Assembly: GCA_003255065.1 (NCBI GenBank)
Contig: QAOA01002596.1
Span: 738,786 to 802,785, forward strand
DNA: 64,000 bases
Reading direction: 5' to 3'
DNA from: Cercis canadensis
Lineage: Eukaryota; Streptophyta; Magnoliopsida; Fabales; Fabaceae
Positions 12,803-26,194 of the stretch are shown one piece after another. Each line of letters opens with the position of its first letter. Positions within the stretch are counted from its first letter, which is position 1. The position numbers and the translations under genes were made by a program. The notes under the pieces are model-generated. The model did not search any database, had not been told where the DNA came from, and saw nothing but the letters and a program-made list of their open reading frames with translations.

Positions 12803-15800
12803 ATGGGGCATGGAGGTTCCAAGTCCAAACCATCTTCTCCTGAGTCTTCTTCAGAAGGCAAAGGATCCCGCCGCGCTCGCTTCAAGCAGCACCTTCACCG
12901 AATTGGCCATCACTTCCATGATCCCCGCCGTGGCAATGGCAACGGCTCTAGCTCTTCTGTCAACAAACTCCTCTCTGAAGAGAATTTTACCGGAATCGCT
13001 CTCCTCACTCTCATTGGTGTACGTTCTCAAATTTGTGAACTTTTTCAATTTGAATAACTCCAGAATGAAAATCATGAACTGGGTTTCGGTTTCTGTGCTC
13101 TTCTACGTCGCATGCATGAGACAGAGACCGTGAAAGCTGCAACTTGATGTTAAGAAAATAAAATTACTGTAATAATTAATAATTAGATTGGCCATGTTAT
13201 ATTCCTACTTGAAATCTTGTCTTCTAACAGACAAATTTGTTTCCCCCTCTTGGATTGCCCTCACGGGAGAATTCTATAAATATGATTATTCACTTGTGAT
13301 AAAATTTTGTTATACAAAGTTTAGTAATAGAACTATGGTGACTGAAAGTTTTACCTTTTCTGAGTAACCACACAGAGATTTATACATTTTGTGTATATTG
13401 ATCGCCCACTAAAATGTGGCTCTTTCGGTTGTAGGCAGAGATGAAGTTCAAGGATAAATGGATTGCCTGTCTTTCTCTTGGAGAACAGACATACCGTACA
13501 AAGGCTTCTGACCAGTTAAGCCTCTCTACAACTTGTTATGTTAATAGTATACTAGCATCATAGTTGAAAAAGTTACCAAAAGAAATATTTTGCTATTAGA
13601 AAAATATATGCGAGTAAGAATGTAGTTTATTATTAATTGAGTTAGCACAAGTTTACTGTAAAGCAGTTCTACGCCTGAGCTCAATCTTACTGTAGACGCA
13701 ATTGTGATTTGTAATTTATCATCATTCTGGGGTAATTTTATTCTTCTCTCTGTGCTGGCACAGTATTTGTTTCGCATATTCAGCTTTATTTTGAAGCCAT
13801 AACTGCATTTAATTGGCTTATGTGGTATATTTCCACATAACAGCATTTTGAAGCCCAAAGCATTTAATTGGCTTATCTGTATCTGTATAGAACTAGTTGT
13901 CTAAGGATTTTTGTGCTAGTTTCTATTTGTTGTGACTTGTGAGATTCAGCAACTTTTATTGTTTTAATCTCTCATGTATTCATTTTCTGTTTTGGTGGTG
14001 CAGTACAGACAAACCAGTTTGGAACTCTGTGAGTACTCTAAACTATATCATTTATTGCCAAGATTTTATTTCATTTTCATTCAGTTAATGGATTCTTAGG
14101 AGTGATGGAAATTGAGGATTTCAGCTTTCTTGCCAATTTTTTATTTTGTGGAATATTATTAGTTATTTACCACTGGTTGCTCGGATGCACCAATATATTA
14201 TACCCACTTGGAAGCAGAAAGATGCCCACCTACATACTCTCTATGTGACTAATGTTCCTTTTACAGGAAAAGAAACTTCTTCTGGAAAAGAATGGGCCTC
14301 ATGTTGCAAGGATTTCTGTGTTTGAGGTGTGCAACAAGCTCCTTTGATCCTTTCTTTAAAACCGCCTTACCATGAAATAAGCATATTTACTAGAAAAGGG
14401 GTCAGTTATGTCAATCTTGTGAACATAAAAATGCATTTCTCTGAAGACTTATTAAAGTTTGGAATCCTGGGCTTGTTGTTTGTTGTATATTTTTTCTGCA
14501 TTTTAAGAGCAAGGAATTTTTTAATTTAATGTCTTCTTCCCCTTTCCTTAATCTGTATTATGCTGTACAAATTTTAACTGTTAAATTAATTTAATTATTG
14601 ACCATTTCTTTGTAATTTCTCAACTTTAATATTGTATCTAATTTCAATACTTTTCCTTATGTAGACCAACAAAGTATCCAGCAATACTCTTATTGGATAC
14701 TGTGAGGTTGATCTGCTTGAATTTCTGGCACAGGTGAGAAATGTTTGTTGTTGACCTACTTCTGATATTGAACATGAAAATTTTTTGACCACAGTGATCC
14801 TTGGGTAAATACTGTTATGAAAAGTTTTTATTAACTGGGGATATTTCTTTTGGACCTTTCAAGAATTTTCATTAATATATCTCACCGTCCTTCTGATTTC
14901 ATATGGCATTAACAATATTATTGGAATATGTGGTACAGATACTTGTATATTCTTTTCTTGTAAGAGAGTTCTACTTCTGTTTCCTTTTTTCAGATATTTC
15001 TTTTCATGCTTGTATGTGAATTATATGGTGATGCAGGACACTGATTCTGACAGTGAGGTAATCAACCTATTTGATCCATCATCAACTGGCAAAGTGGTTG
15101 GCAAGATTTCTATTTCATGTTCTGTAGAGGTATACAGTATACAAATTAAATTCTGTTGTTTGAGTTGGATAAGGATTTTCAACAATTATTAGAAAAAATT
15201 TACAGGATCCAGTTGAAACAGAGAAAGGCTTTGTCAGACGTATATTATCTATAGTGGTAAGTTTGGTCTTCATTTTCCAATGAACTGTCACTGCTTTGGG
15301 CTTAAATGGCAGGCACATAAGGGATTTTTAGAAGTAATGATAATCAGTAATCTCTTCCCTTTCTTGCACGAGGATGAGAATATTGATATTAAACCTTATT
15401 TTACTGAGGATTGTTTGTGAGACTATGTACTGANCTTGTATATTCTTTTCTTGTAAGAGAGTGTTCTCTTGGCATCATTCATATCAACAGATAATTAGCT
15501 AAATGATTGTTTGAACATGGCTTTGATGTTCATTTATTGCTAATTCTGTTCCCTTTTTTCAGATATTTCTTTTCATGCTTGTATGTGAATTATATGGTGA
15601 TGCAGGACACTGATTCTGACAATGAGGTAATCAACCTATTTGATCCATCATCAACTGGCAAAGTGGTTGGCAAGATTTCTATTTCATGTTCTGTAGAGGT
15701 ATACAGTAGACAAATTAAATTCTGTTGTTTGAGTTGGATAAGGATTTTCAACAATTATTAGAAAAAATTTACAGGATCCAGTTGAAACAGAGAAAGGCTT

Positions 15801-18800
15801 TGTCAGACGTATATTATCTATAGTGGTAAGTTTGGTCTTCATTTTCCAATGAACTGTCACTGCTTTGGGCTTAAATGGCAGGCACATAAGGGATTTTTAG
15901 AAGTAATGATAATCAGTAATCTCTTCCCTTTCTTGCACGAGGATGAGAATATTGATATTAAACCTTATTTTACTGAGGATTGTTTGTGAGACTATGTACT
16001 GATACTCCCAAGCACACTTTCAAGCATGCTGTATAAGTTGCTATTAAAGATCAACAGATGCTTATTCCAGTTTAATTAACAATTGTTCATGCAATATTCT
16101 TTCATAACTTTATCACTATTGTTACTCCTTATATTTAGATGGAAACCTATATAAGTTGCACGTTTAAAGAATATTTGAATATGTAGGCCAGGGGAAATGC
16201 AATATGGAATTCAGTTTAGTGTTTTGATAATTTAATTCTCCCCTCTAATATTCAATGTTGATCTAAGAGGCAATGTTCTTTGCAGGACTACAATGAAGAC
16301 GGAACACTTTCATTTTCTGAATTTTCTGACCTGATTGATGCTTTTGGCAATCAAGTAGCAACCAGCAAGGTTAAGCTTAGAGTAATTATTTTATGTCTTA
16401 TTTCTTATTATTTATTGTTTTATAAATAGGTGATTGCTAAATTATTTTTAATTGCTTGTATACCTGGATACAAATTTAAGTTTGTATTCAGATTCTCTGG
16501 TCTTCTAATTCCAGATTCTATGGATTTTATAAAGTAGTAGCATTTTGAATCATAAAACCTTGAATTCTGACATTGGAAATTTGCTATCTTAATTATATCT
16601 AAATCCAAAACCTTCATTACAAGCAGGTAAGGAACTCAAAAATCAAATAATAAATATTTGGCTCTTCAAATGCTGAAATCCATTCCCTATATAATGTCTA
16701 ATTTTGTACATTTTAGTTTCAATGTCTCAGCAGTGCAGTTATTTTCTTTATACAGAAAGAGGAGCTTTTCAAAGCGGCTGACAAGAATGGGGATGGTGTG
16801 GTTAGCATGGATGAGTTGGCTGCCCTTCTTGCTTTCCAACAAGAAAAGTAATGACCCATATAGATTTCAGAGACCATAAGCTTTAATTTTGTGTTGCCTT
16901 TCCACCATTACAGACATAACTTACTATCTTCATTTGAATTATTATAACGCATTTGTTTTAGATTTATTGACTCATAATTATGAGTGTTTTCAATTATAAT
17001 TTTTTCTTGATTTTACTTGCTGTTTTTTGCATCCCGAATATACTAGATTTGGGAATTTTGCTGTTCAGACATTTGTTTAGTTACTTATGTTGCATACACA
17101 AATACAAATACACAACCACAAGCACGTAGTACAAGTGTATAAATATACATATGTTCATAAATTTATGGTTGCACATGCATGGGTATATGAGCTTCCTCTT
17201 TCTTATCCATCTATTTTTTAACTATATACCTGTCTCTTAATTTTTGCATCTAGATATGAATGTGTTCTAACAAACAGTTTAGTTGACTCTTTCTTCCTTA
17301 TTGATTTATTATTTTTGAAATATGTTTGTTGTCTAAATTTGACATATTGCTGGACTTAAGACATAAAATCAGAATCTCTGCTTTGAATTTGCCTGCATAT
17401 TTCAAATTAAAATCTTAATAAATTCATCAAATACCATGCTTGAAATGTTGTGAAGAGTCAACAAGTCTTCTCTTAGTGCTGATTCTTCTGTGACTTTATT
17501 TGATTCTTAGTTACTGATTTCTGGTGTGCAGGGAGCCGTTACTGAATTGCTGTCCTGTTTGTGGTGAGGTTCTTCAGGTTTCTGACAAGCTAAACTGTAT
17601 GATCCACTTGACTCTCTGTTTTGATGAAGGGACTGGAAATCAGGTGATGACTGGAGGATTCTTGACTGATAAGGAAGCTTCATATGGGTAAATTTCTGGA
17701 CATGTACTTGAGAGAAATTGTAGAAGTGAGAGTATGATCAATGTTGAGCTTCTGGTTATATATTCTCAAAAGGGATTTTTTTACTATAATATCCTTGATT
17801 ATGAATTTATGATTCTATGTCATGGTGAAATACTGAGATCACTTTTCTTTTTATAATATTCAAATCACTAGGTGGTTCTTTAAACTAAGTGAATGGGCCC
17901 ATTTCTCATCTTATGATGTTGGTTTACGCTCTGGATCAAGTGCTTCCCACATTCTGGTATGCTTTCCTATCCTTTCTTTCTCTTTTCCAATTTTGTTTTC
18001 TATCTGCTGACATATATATAATACATGTATTTTTCTAGTTTTGTTGGGAAATATGGAACCTTTTGATGATTTGTGCCCTTCTATGTTGCTTAATTGTTCT
18101 TGCCACATTCACCATACTTTTGGGTGGGGGGAAATAAAATAGAAACCCAATCTGATTTGCCAACAGATATCTATCTTTATGCCCTTTTGTGCTATTACCA
18201 ACACATGCCATGCTTTTCTTTGATAGTTTTGAGAATGTGAAATCTATTATCTAGAGAGCATGTGAAAAAAAGGTCAATCTTTTTGGATTGTGTTCGTGGA
18301 AATTTTAACAATGATAATGAAATACTGGTTTTTAGTCCTATATTTATCATGGTTAACTGTAGTCCTATGATATGCTACCATCTTTGAGCATTCTTGTAAT
18401 TATATATCTTGCATACACAATATTGTTGAATTAACTCTTCACCTTTAGAACTTATTATCCATTACTATTATTTGTTATCAGGTATATGATCGGAAGACTC
18501 AAAGGCTTGTTGAAGAAATAATTGACAAAAAGATTATTTTGTCAATGAGAGCCATTTATCAGTCAAAAATTGGTCTTGGCCTAATGGATGTAGGTACGAG
18601 TTGCTTTTTCATTGTTGTATCTGAAAAGAAGCTCTAGACTACATATATTGTTAACTTCTCCAGTCATCAGTCTCCTTCGTGGCATAGGATTGCTGAAGTG
18701 GTTTTATTGTCTGAAGAGAAGCTAAAAGAACTTCTGGTTGATAGATGCCAGACAGATATATTTGATCTTGCCAACCTTTTTAATCAGAATACGTGCATTA

Positions 18801-21800
18801 ACTGTAGAATAGGATAAAAATTATTTAAAAAGGGAAAAATGTATCCTGATATATCCTTCTTGTGCTGGGGTCACCTCCTTGACAGCTGGCACTTGAATCC
18901 AATTATATATTTAAATCAGACTTGTATAAGCCTTTCTGTTGCTTTTGTTATGTACAATGCCTAACATAGCTGAACCTCTCAAATTCAGGGGTGAAGGAGC
19001 TCTTGCAAAGCATTTCTGAAAAGCAGGGAGCTCGAATGGATTCACCTGAATCTGCTAAAGATATACCAAAGTTTATTGAATCTTTTAAGGTATGACAATG
19101 CTTCTTTGAGGATGGAAGATTATGATTTTGCACAGGAAGGAAAATTTCTGTCCCATCCTTATATATACAAACACCAACACAATACAGCCAATGCCATATA
19201 ATGCCAACAATTTTTTTATTAGTATCTTCACTTTTTTGATGCTGCTTGTGTGAAATTGAGATAGGTTGCCATATCTAGCCTATCTATTTTCATATTCTAG
19301 TTATGTGCTGGAATTGTGTGCATTTAGTACACCCCTCTTATGAATGATTTGACTATGTTGTTGTAGGATCAAATCAATTTGGCTGAAGTCAAGTATCCGC
19401 TTGAACACTTTAAGGTGGGTTATACTTTCAGATTAGCTTGAACTTGTTTGTTATTGGTGCATAATTTCATCTGAATACACTTTTGGCTGGCTTGAACTGT
19501 GAATGTATTATCTAAAAATTTGATCCCATTACTTATATAATATGCTGGGCAATTCAGTATGTTTAAGAGAGTGGTGTTTTATTATATATGTTTTACCCTG
19601 TATCTTAAGTTTTGTGTAGTTAAACATTACTTTTCGCTTTTATTAAAGAAAAGGTTTCTGCTTTGAAATAAGAACATTGCAGTCATTAAACAAATAACTT
19701 TTGTGATCTCCAATTATTTCAACAACCTTCTACAATCCTTGCGTTTCCTTAAAGTTGTCAATGCTTACTTAACAGCAAAACAAACTAAGCACCCTTTTTT
19801 GGGAAAAAATATGGTCACCTTCACCACTGTGACATGTACAATCTAGATGTTTTTAATGGCCGAAACTCTAGATATTATATAGTTGCTGATTGCAGTATAG
19901 CACTGGTTGCAGTTTCTGCTTCCATTGTTTGTGAAATGTTCTAGTAGTCATAATCCACGTGCTTTTGTGGGACCTTTATTTTGTCCTGCTCTTCTCATCT
20001 ATTGCTGATTGGCTTGATGAACTTCTTGTGAATCCAACAACAATTTGTATCCTTTCTCTCAGTTGCGAAATGTATGCATGGATTTTTGTTATATGACATG
20101 TTTTCCTTGTAGAATTAAAATAGTGTTTCTGAAATGTTATACTGGCATAATTTCTGGATAGCCTTTTTGTAGTGCCAACAGTTGTTTAAGAATCCAGTTA
20201 TTATGATCATTACCGCCTGATTTCAATAGAATACAGTTATTGTAGAATCCATGCTGCCTGGCAACATGCATTTTTTTTTAACATTCTTCATTAATCTCAT
20301 AGAGCCTGATCTAAATGGTTATCTAAAAAGGCCTTCTTTTCTTTACATGTATCTGTTCATTGGCTATTTGCTGAGATAAAACTAGTCACTTATACTTTTG
20401 TTTGTTAGAAGAGTTAGATTAAAGATGAATAAGAATTTCTAAGAACTGCAAACTTTTTTTCTTTATAATGGTAATAATTATTTTGTCTGAATATACACGC
20501 CTTGAATTTCTTTGTGGCCAGACATTCAATGAATTTTTTGTAAGGGAGTTAAAGCCTAGTTCAAGACCAATTTTCTCCATTGAACGTGATGATATTGCTG
20601 TGTGTGCTGCTGATTGTCGTCTAATGGCATTTAAATCAGTTGACGAGAGTTCAAGATTTTGGATTAAGGTATTTTTCCATTTCTTGGACATGGAAGCTGT
20701 CTAGTCCCAAAAATGGATAATTTTTTTTTAATACTTAGATAGTCACATTTAGAAATCTGCATGGCTCACATTTACTGGTCATGAAGCTGGCTACTAATTA
20801 TTATGTCATATAAAACAAAGCTTGCCAACCTGGAATTTCAAAAAACTATGATAGTGACCATTGAACTTGAAATCTGCTTTACTCACCAGTAAGTTAGGAA
20901 TGGAATGGAGGGAGGAATGAGTTTTGCAAAATAGGATTATGATCCAGGGTTTTTTTCTTTTTTTCCTACTTCGTTCCTAATTTACCTGAAAACAAGCTAT
21001 ACGTGGTATAGAATAAACCATTTACCTACACAAACAATCTGTATGATGACAATATCCTCTGGCTTTTGGTAACACCAAATATTTCTGGCATATTTTCTTT
21101 CTGAATTTTTTTTCCCCTTATTTTGAAGAGGTGGTACATAATTGTTAAGCTAATTCAATTATTCAGATTGCTGCCAAGTTGTAGCGAGGGAAGTTATATT
21201 CCCTTAAAAAACATTGGGACACCTTTGTCCTTAAATCTTTCACTTGGATTATTTACACCAAACAAATACTTTCTGAAGAATCTGTTGTTACTTCTAGGGT
21301 CGAAAGTTTTCAGTTCAAGGTCTTTTGGGGAAAGAAGCATGTTCTAGTGCTTTAGTTGATGGGACAATGGTGATATTTCGTTTGGCTCCACAGGTATGTC
21401 TTTTTTCTTTTGCTTTCTTATTATGCTTTTTCTTTCAAAATCACTTCGATTATTTTTGCTCTTATTATGCTTTATTATTATTATTTGAACTTCTATTTGT
21501 TGCAGGATTATCATCGTTTCCATCTTCCAGTTTCAGGAGTCATTGAAAAATTTGTAAATCTACCTGGATGCTTATATACAGTATGTGAAAAACCTCATTT
21601 TAGGAAAATGATACTTGTTTGAACAATTATGTATTTCATGATTTTAATTTGATTGCAAATTATGCTTATATAGATATTTTCTTGGTGCTTTTGTTCATTT
21701 GCAATTTTTTTTTTCTTGTTTTCCTTTTCATAGGTCAATCCCATTGCTGTAAATAGCAAGTATTGCAATGTCTTCACAGAGAATAAGCGTGTTGTTTCAA

Positions 21801-23575
21801 TAATTTCAACTGTAGATTTTGGAAAGGTTTGTCTCNCTTGTTTGAACAATTATGTATTTCATGATTTTAATTTGATTGCAAATTATGCTTATATAGATAT
21901 TTTCTTGATGCTTTTGTTCATTTGCAATTTTTTTTTTCTTGTTTTCCTTTTCATAGGTCAATCCCATTGCTGTAAATAGCAAGTATTGCAATGTCTTCAC
22001 AGAGAATAAGCGTGTTGTTTCAATAATTTCAACTGTAGATTTTGGAAAGGTTTGTCTCTGAAATCCATTCATATTTCCAGACGTATGAGTTTATAATTCT
22101 TCTTCCTGCTAAACGTTTTGTTTTATGAATTTATTGGAAAGCATTAGTGCATGGATAAGACCAATAAACTATTTAAGGGGCCTGCCAATTGCCTTACCAC
22201 CTTTTGCATCATTTACTTGAACTGCCTTTTCTTTATATCTCCAATTGCAGCATTTAATTTGTTATTCCTCTTCCAGTCTCCACCATTCACATCAAGTTTC
22301 TTCTTTCTTTCCTCCTCTCCCATCGTTGGACTCAATTGCAAAAGGCACATGATTATTTGCTTGCTGGATCATTTATAAAATACCTTTCGCGTTTTATACT
22401 GCTTCCTGCCTAGATGGATCACTTTCCTCTTATCCAAATTCCCAGTAGATTAAAACGATGTGCTTTTTTGTTTTCCTAATTTTGAACCATATTTTTTTTC
22501 ACTCCTACATACTTAGGCATATATTCCTTGCATTTTATTTTCAACTTGTGCTTTTGAATCTTCTGTCATTATAATTTTGAACGTTTGGAAGATTACTGAA
22601 ATTCTCTTAAAGGGATTTTCATATACTTTCAGCCCTTCCCGCACAATTTTTTCTTAAAGCTACAAACCTATATTTCATTTACAATGTTTTCATGTTGATA
22701 TGTCCATGATTTGGATTCAGGTGGCATTTGTTGCAATAGGAGCAACAATGGTTGGCAGCATCACATTTACAAAGAATAAGGGTGACTATGTCAAGAAGGG
22801 AGATGAGGTTTGCAATACTTTGATCCCTGTTTCTCCATTGTTGTATATTGTTGCTTCTAATTGCCATTTTGTTTGCCTCATTTACAGTTTGGATATTTCT
22901 CATTTGGTGGAAGCACTGTAATTTGTGTTTTTGAAAAGGTATTTCTTGTTTTTTGTTCTTAAGTTCTTTTATCTTTGAGTTTGATATAGTTAGAAATAGT
23001 CTGGATTTTACTCAGCATAGTGTATAGTTTTTTGTAGTTTTATTTATGACTGGGCAGTCACTGAGGCACCAATAGTACATGTGAGAACATTTTATATTTT
23101 ACTTCTTAAATCATTATAGAATCTCTCTCTCACTCTCTCTCTTTTTCTCATTGGAAATTTTTTTGTGCTGCATGTGTTGATGGAAATGATGTTGATTCAT
23201 GACTTGCCGTTAGAAAACAATAACAAGCCCTAATCCAATATAATTATCCAATATAAACAAATGCATTACTGCACTACTTCTTTTAGTTATGCCCATTAAG
23301 GAGTATCATTGTTTGTGTATAGAAGAAAGCAATTACCTCAATTTACTTGGTAACAACTTCATCTTTGTCAAAGTTGTTAGCTTATGATTGAGATCGATTA
23401 ATTCTTGAGTTTATCTTTGGAAATATGGCTGAGTTAATATTCACCCTATTTTTCACATGCTTTGCAGAATTCCATAGTGATTGATGAAGACCTTCTAGCC
23501 AATAGCGCCAGATCACTTGAGACCTTGGTTTCTGTTGGGATGCGGTTGGGAGTTTCCACAAAGAAATCATCCTAA
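12803..23575 (+). CDS. PSD3: Phosphatidylserine decarboxylase, C2/EF-hand type (PSD2/PSD3)
   Basis: Converts phosphatidylserine to phosphatidylethanolamine, on endomembranes in plants for this type. Exons: 12803-13018, 13435-13514, 14004-14028, 14267-14326, 14665-14733, 15037-15129, 15206-15256, 16286-16369, 16756-16847, 17532-17687, 17872-17956, 18482-18593, 18989-19089, 19367-19414, 20522-20668, 21298-21393, 21506-21580, 21734-21826, 22721-22807, 22888-22938 and 23468-23575. All phases close to 642 residues, against about 635 in the Arabidopsis enzymes. An N-terminal C2-like region is followed by EF-hand loops near 199-210 (DYNEDG) and 235-246 (DKNGDG). The catalytic half carries the self-cleavage motif GGST near residues 597-600; its Ser becomes the pyruvoyl group. 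Exon 2 ends at a gttaag donor, which gives the conserved reading of the 25-base exon 3. Exons 15606-15698, 15775-15825 and 21957-22049 are second copies produced by N joins and are left out. PSD2 is the alternative symbol. Confidence 0.95.
14942..16002. repeat. Direct copy either side of N (15434), duplicating PSD exons 6-7
   Basis: 14942-15433 and 15435-16002 are copies of the same PSD segment, each with exon 6 (93 bases) and exon 7 (51 bases). The right copy has an extra stretch of about 80 bases in the upstream intron (about 15463-15550) and a Ser-to-Asn change in exon 6 (gacagtgag against gacaatgag). An allelic insertion plus point differences suggests two haplotypes joined end to end. 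Confidence 0.9.
21614..22058. repeat. Direct copy either side of N (21836), duplicating PSD exon 18
   Basis: 21614-21835 and 21837-22058 are virtually identical 222-base copies, each containing the complete 93-base PSD exon 18 with its acceptor and donor. Because 93 is a multiple of three, an automatic gene model would accept both copies in frame. Confidence 0.92.
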
Positions 23576-25369
23576 GATAACATTGTGTTCTTTTGATGTA
23601 GCCATGACTTGCAAACCTTTAGTTTGGTAGGTTTTCTGTGTGTATATTATTTATATGCCGGACAAGACATCAATGGCTATTATCTATCATGGAAGTTGAG
23701 CATTGTCTCAGGATCTATCCCTGCTAAGCCTTTGAAGACTGCCAAAAGAAGGGGAAAGCATGTGTGAAGCTTTCCAAGACTGCTTGCTGTATTTTTGGAA
23801 TCAACTTGTATGGTAGCAAATCTCCCTTCACCAATGCTTATCATTCTTGAGGAACAAATAACCTTTGAACCCACCATTCTTAGCCCTTCTTTGCTTCGTC
23901 TTCTAAGGCATGCCATCTTCTGAAAAGAGGATCCAAGGCATACCATAAAAGCTTATCATCCTTCACCTTTGTTAAGATGTAGAGGCACTCCTCCTGTTCT
24001 CAAAACAAAATAGTTCACGAATCACAAGATGCTGCTTGATGACAACCTCACTCTATTGCAAGATTCACTTTGCAAAACCTCCTAGGCGTGATTCCATCTG
24101 CTCTTGGAACCATTTTTTATTTTGGTGTACTAACGAATTGGATTAGAATCAAAGGCTAGGCTCACCTTAGATGTCTTATTAATCAATTATCAAGACTTTA
24201 AATCCAAGTCATTGAGCGAATGATCTAAATTTTTCACTATTGAATTCATAATATAAATTGATTGCAAGGCAATTATAAGATAGATTTCTTTTAGTCATAC
24301 TTTTAAGTTTTATAGCTTTAAATTTTTTTATACTTCTCAATTCCTTTATTTTTGTTAGTATTCAGAGCTACTTCTCCACATTTTTCTTCTAATTAAATCT
24401 CTTAGACAAAATAAATAATTAACTCGTTTCTTGAGTTGTTCTTTCTTAATTATTTGTAATAATTAATTGAAATTACATAATGAAGAAAAGAAAGTGTTTA
24501 AGTAGGCATCTAAATAACGCCTATTTAGTAAATCTCCTAAGCCATAGGTCCAATGTTTAACTCTCCATTTTTTCTATATCACTATTTGGAAAATCTAACT
24601 TCTTCAATCAAAATGGCAAAAAAAATTCCTTTATTTTATGATTTTTTTTTTTTTCAAAAAATTATCTTTTACTATTAAATTGATGTTTTCTTTTCGAGGT
24701 CGCTTCACAGCACCCTAGAATCATCTTCTAACCTGAACTAAAAACCAACCAGAGTAGTACCCATTTTCTCTCTCTTACCTGCTGCTCCTGATACCCAAAA
24801 AGCCATTGTCTCTGGTGAGGAGATGGAATTCCCTCACTCACCCCACAACATCGTCCACGATCTCTGTCTATCAGTGTCCTCTCTCCTTTCCTCTTTCTGG
24901 GTTGAAGAAGCTTCGCACAGCCAATGAGAGAGCATTGCCTTATGCTTTTATCCCAATCAAAGAAAAGTTTTTTGTTGTTTTTTTTCAAGTTTTATATAGA
25001 CGCATTGGACGCATCTGCACAGAGATTATGTGATTTAGGCTCTTTCCCTTTTCTTTTTTCTTTTTTTTTGGAAAATTCATTCTTTTCTGTTCTGGGTTTC
25101 TGAACTAGAACTGTTGATGGATTATGAGTCTAATAGAAGGTTCCAGTAATATTGAAATGCGGCAACTGGGTATTTGATATTGGTATTTTACAGTATTTTT
25201 TTTGGATATTAAGAACCATTGTGTATTAATGTATTTTTACTCTATAGTGTAGTTTAGGTGATGAGCACTACATATTGGGAAATTTGTGTTTGCTGGACTG
25301 TATCAAGTCATTTGTGCCATGCATCATATGCTGGAACTGCTTATGAATTATGAGACTGTTTTATTGTAG
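23576..25369. other. Intergenic, PSD 3' region and eL42-like leader
   Basis: 23576-23680 is probably PSD 3' UTR. On the minus strand at about 23680-24110 the sequence looks like decayed coding DNA: an open frame of 88 codons continues upstream in other frames with stops between. I do not recognise the family. 24160-24660 is AT-rich. 24700-25030 is probably the leader of the ribosomal protein copy that follows. Confidence 0.4.
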
Positions 25370-25947
<578 letters not shown>

Positions 25948-26194
25948 GTGGAGAAATAGAACTTTACACTGTGCTCCGCACTTGTGTCTGTAATTGCAGT
26001 TCCATATCAAGCTATTGTTCTTTAGATTATGCAAAAGAGGAAGAGAAAGATAAAAAAAAAAAAAAAGCATTTAGATTTTTTGTGTGATTGTTTGTTGCAC
26101 TATTACTTACAAAGACACTTTTCGCTTTTTGGCCTACTGAGTTGTTTGAAAGTGTAGTGATGGAAGATCCAAAGTAATGAAAATTTTTCTTGAT

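Noticed and set aside
12731..13133. Alternative frames overlapping PSD exon 1
   Set aside because: They are shadows; the frame starting at 12803 continues correctly through all later exons.
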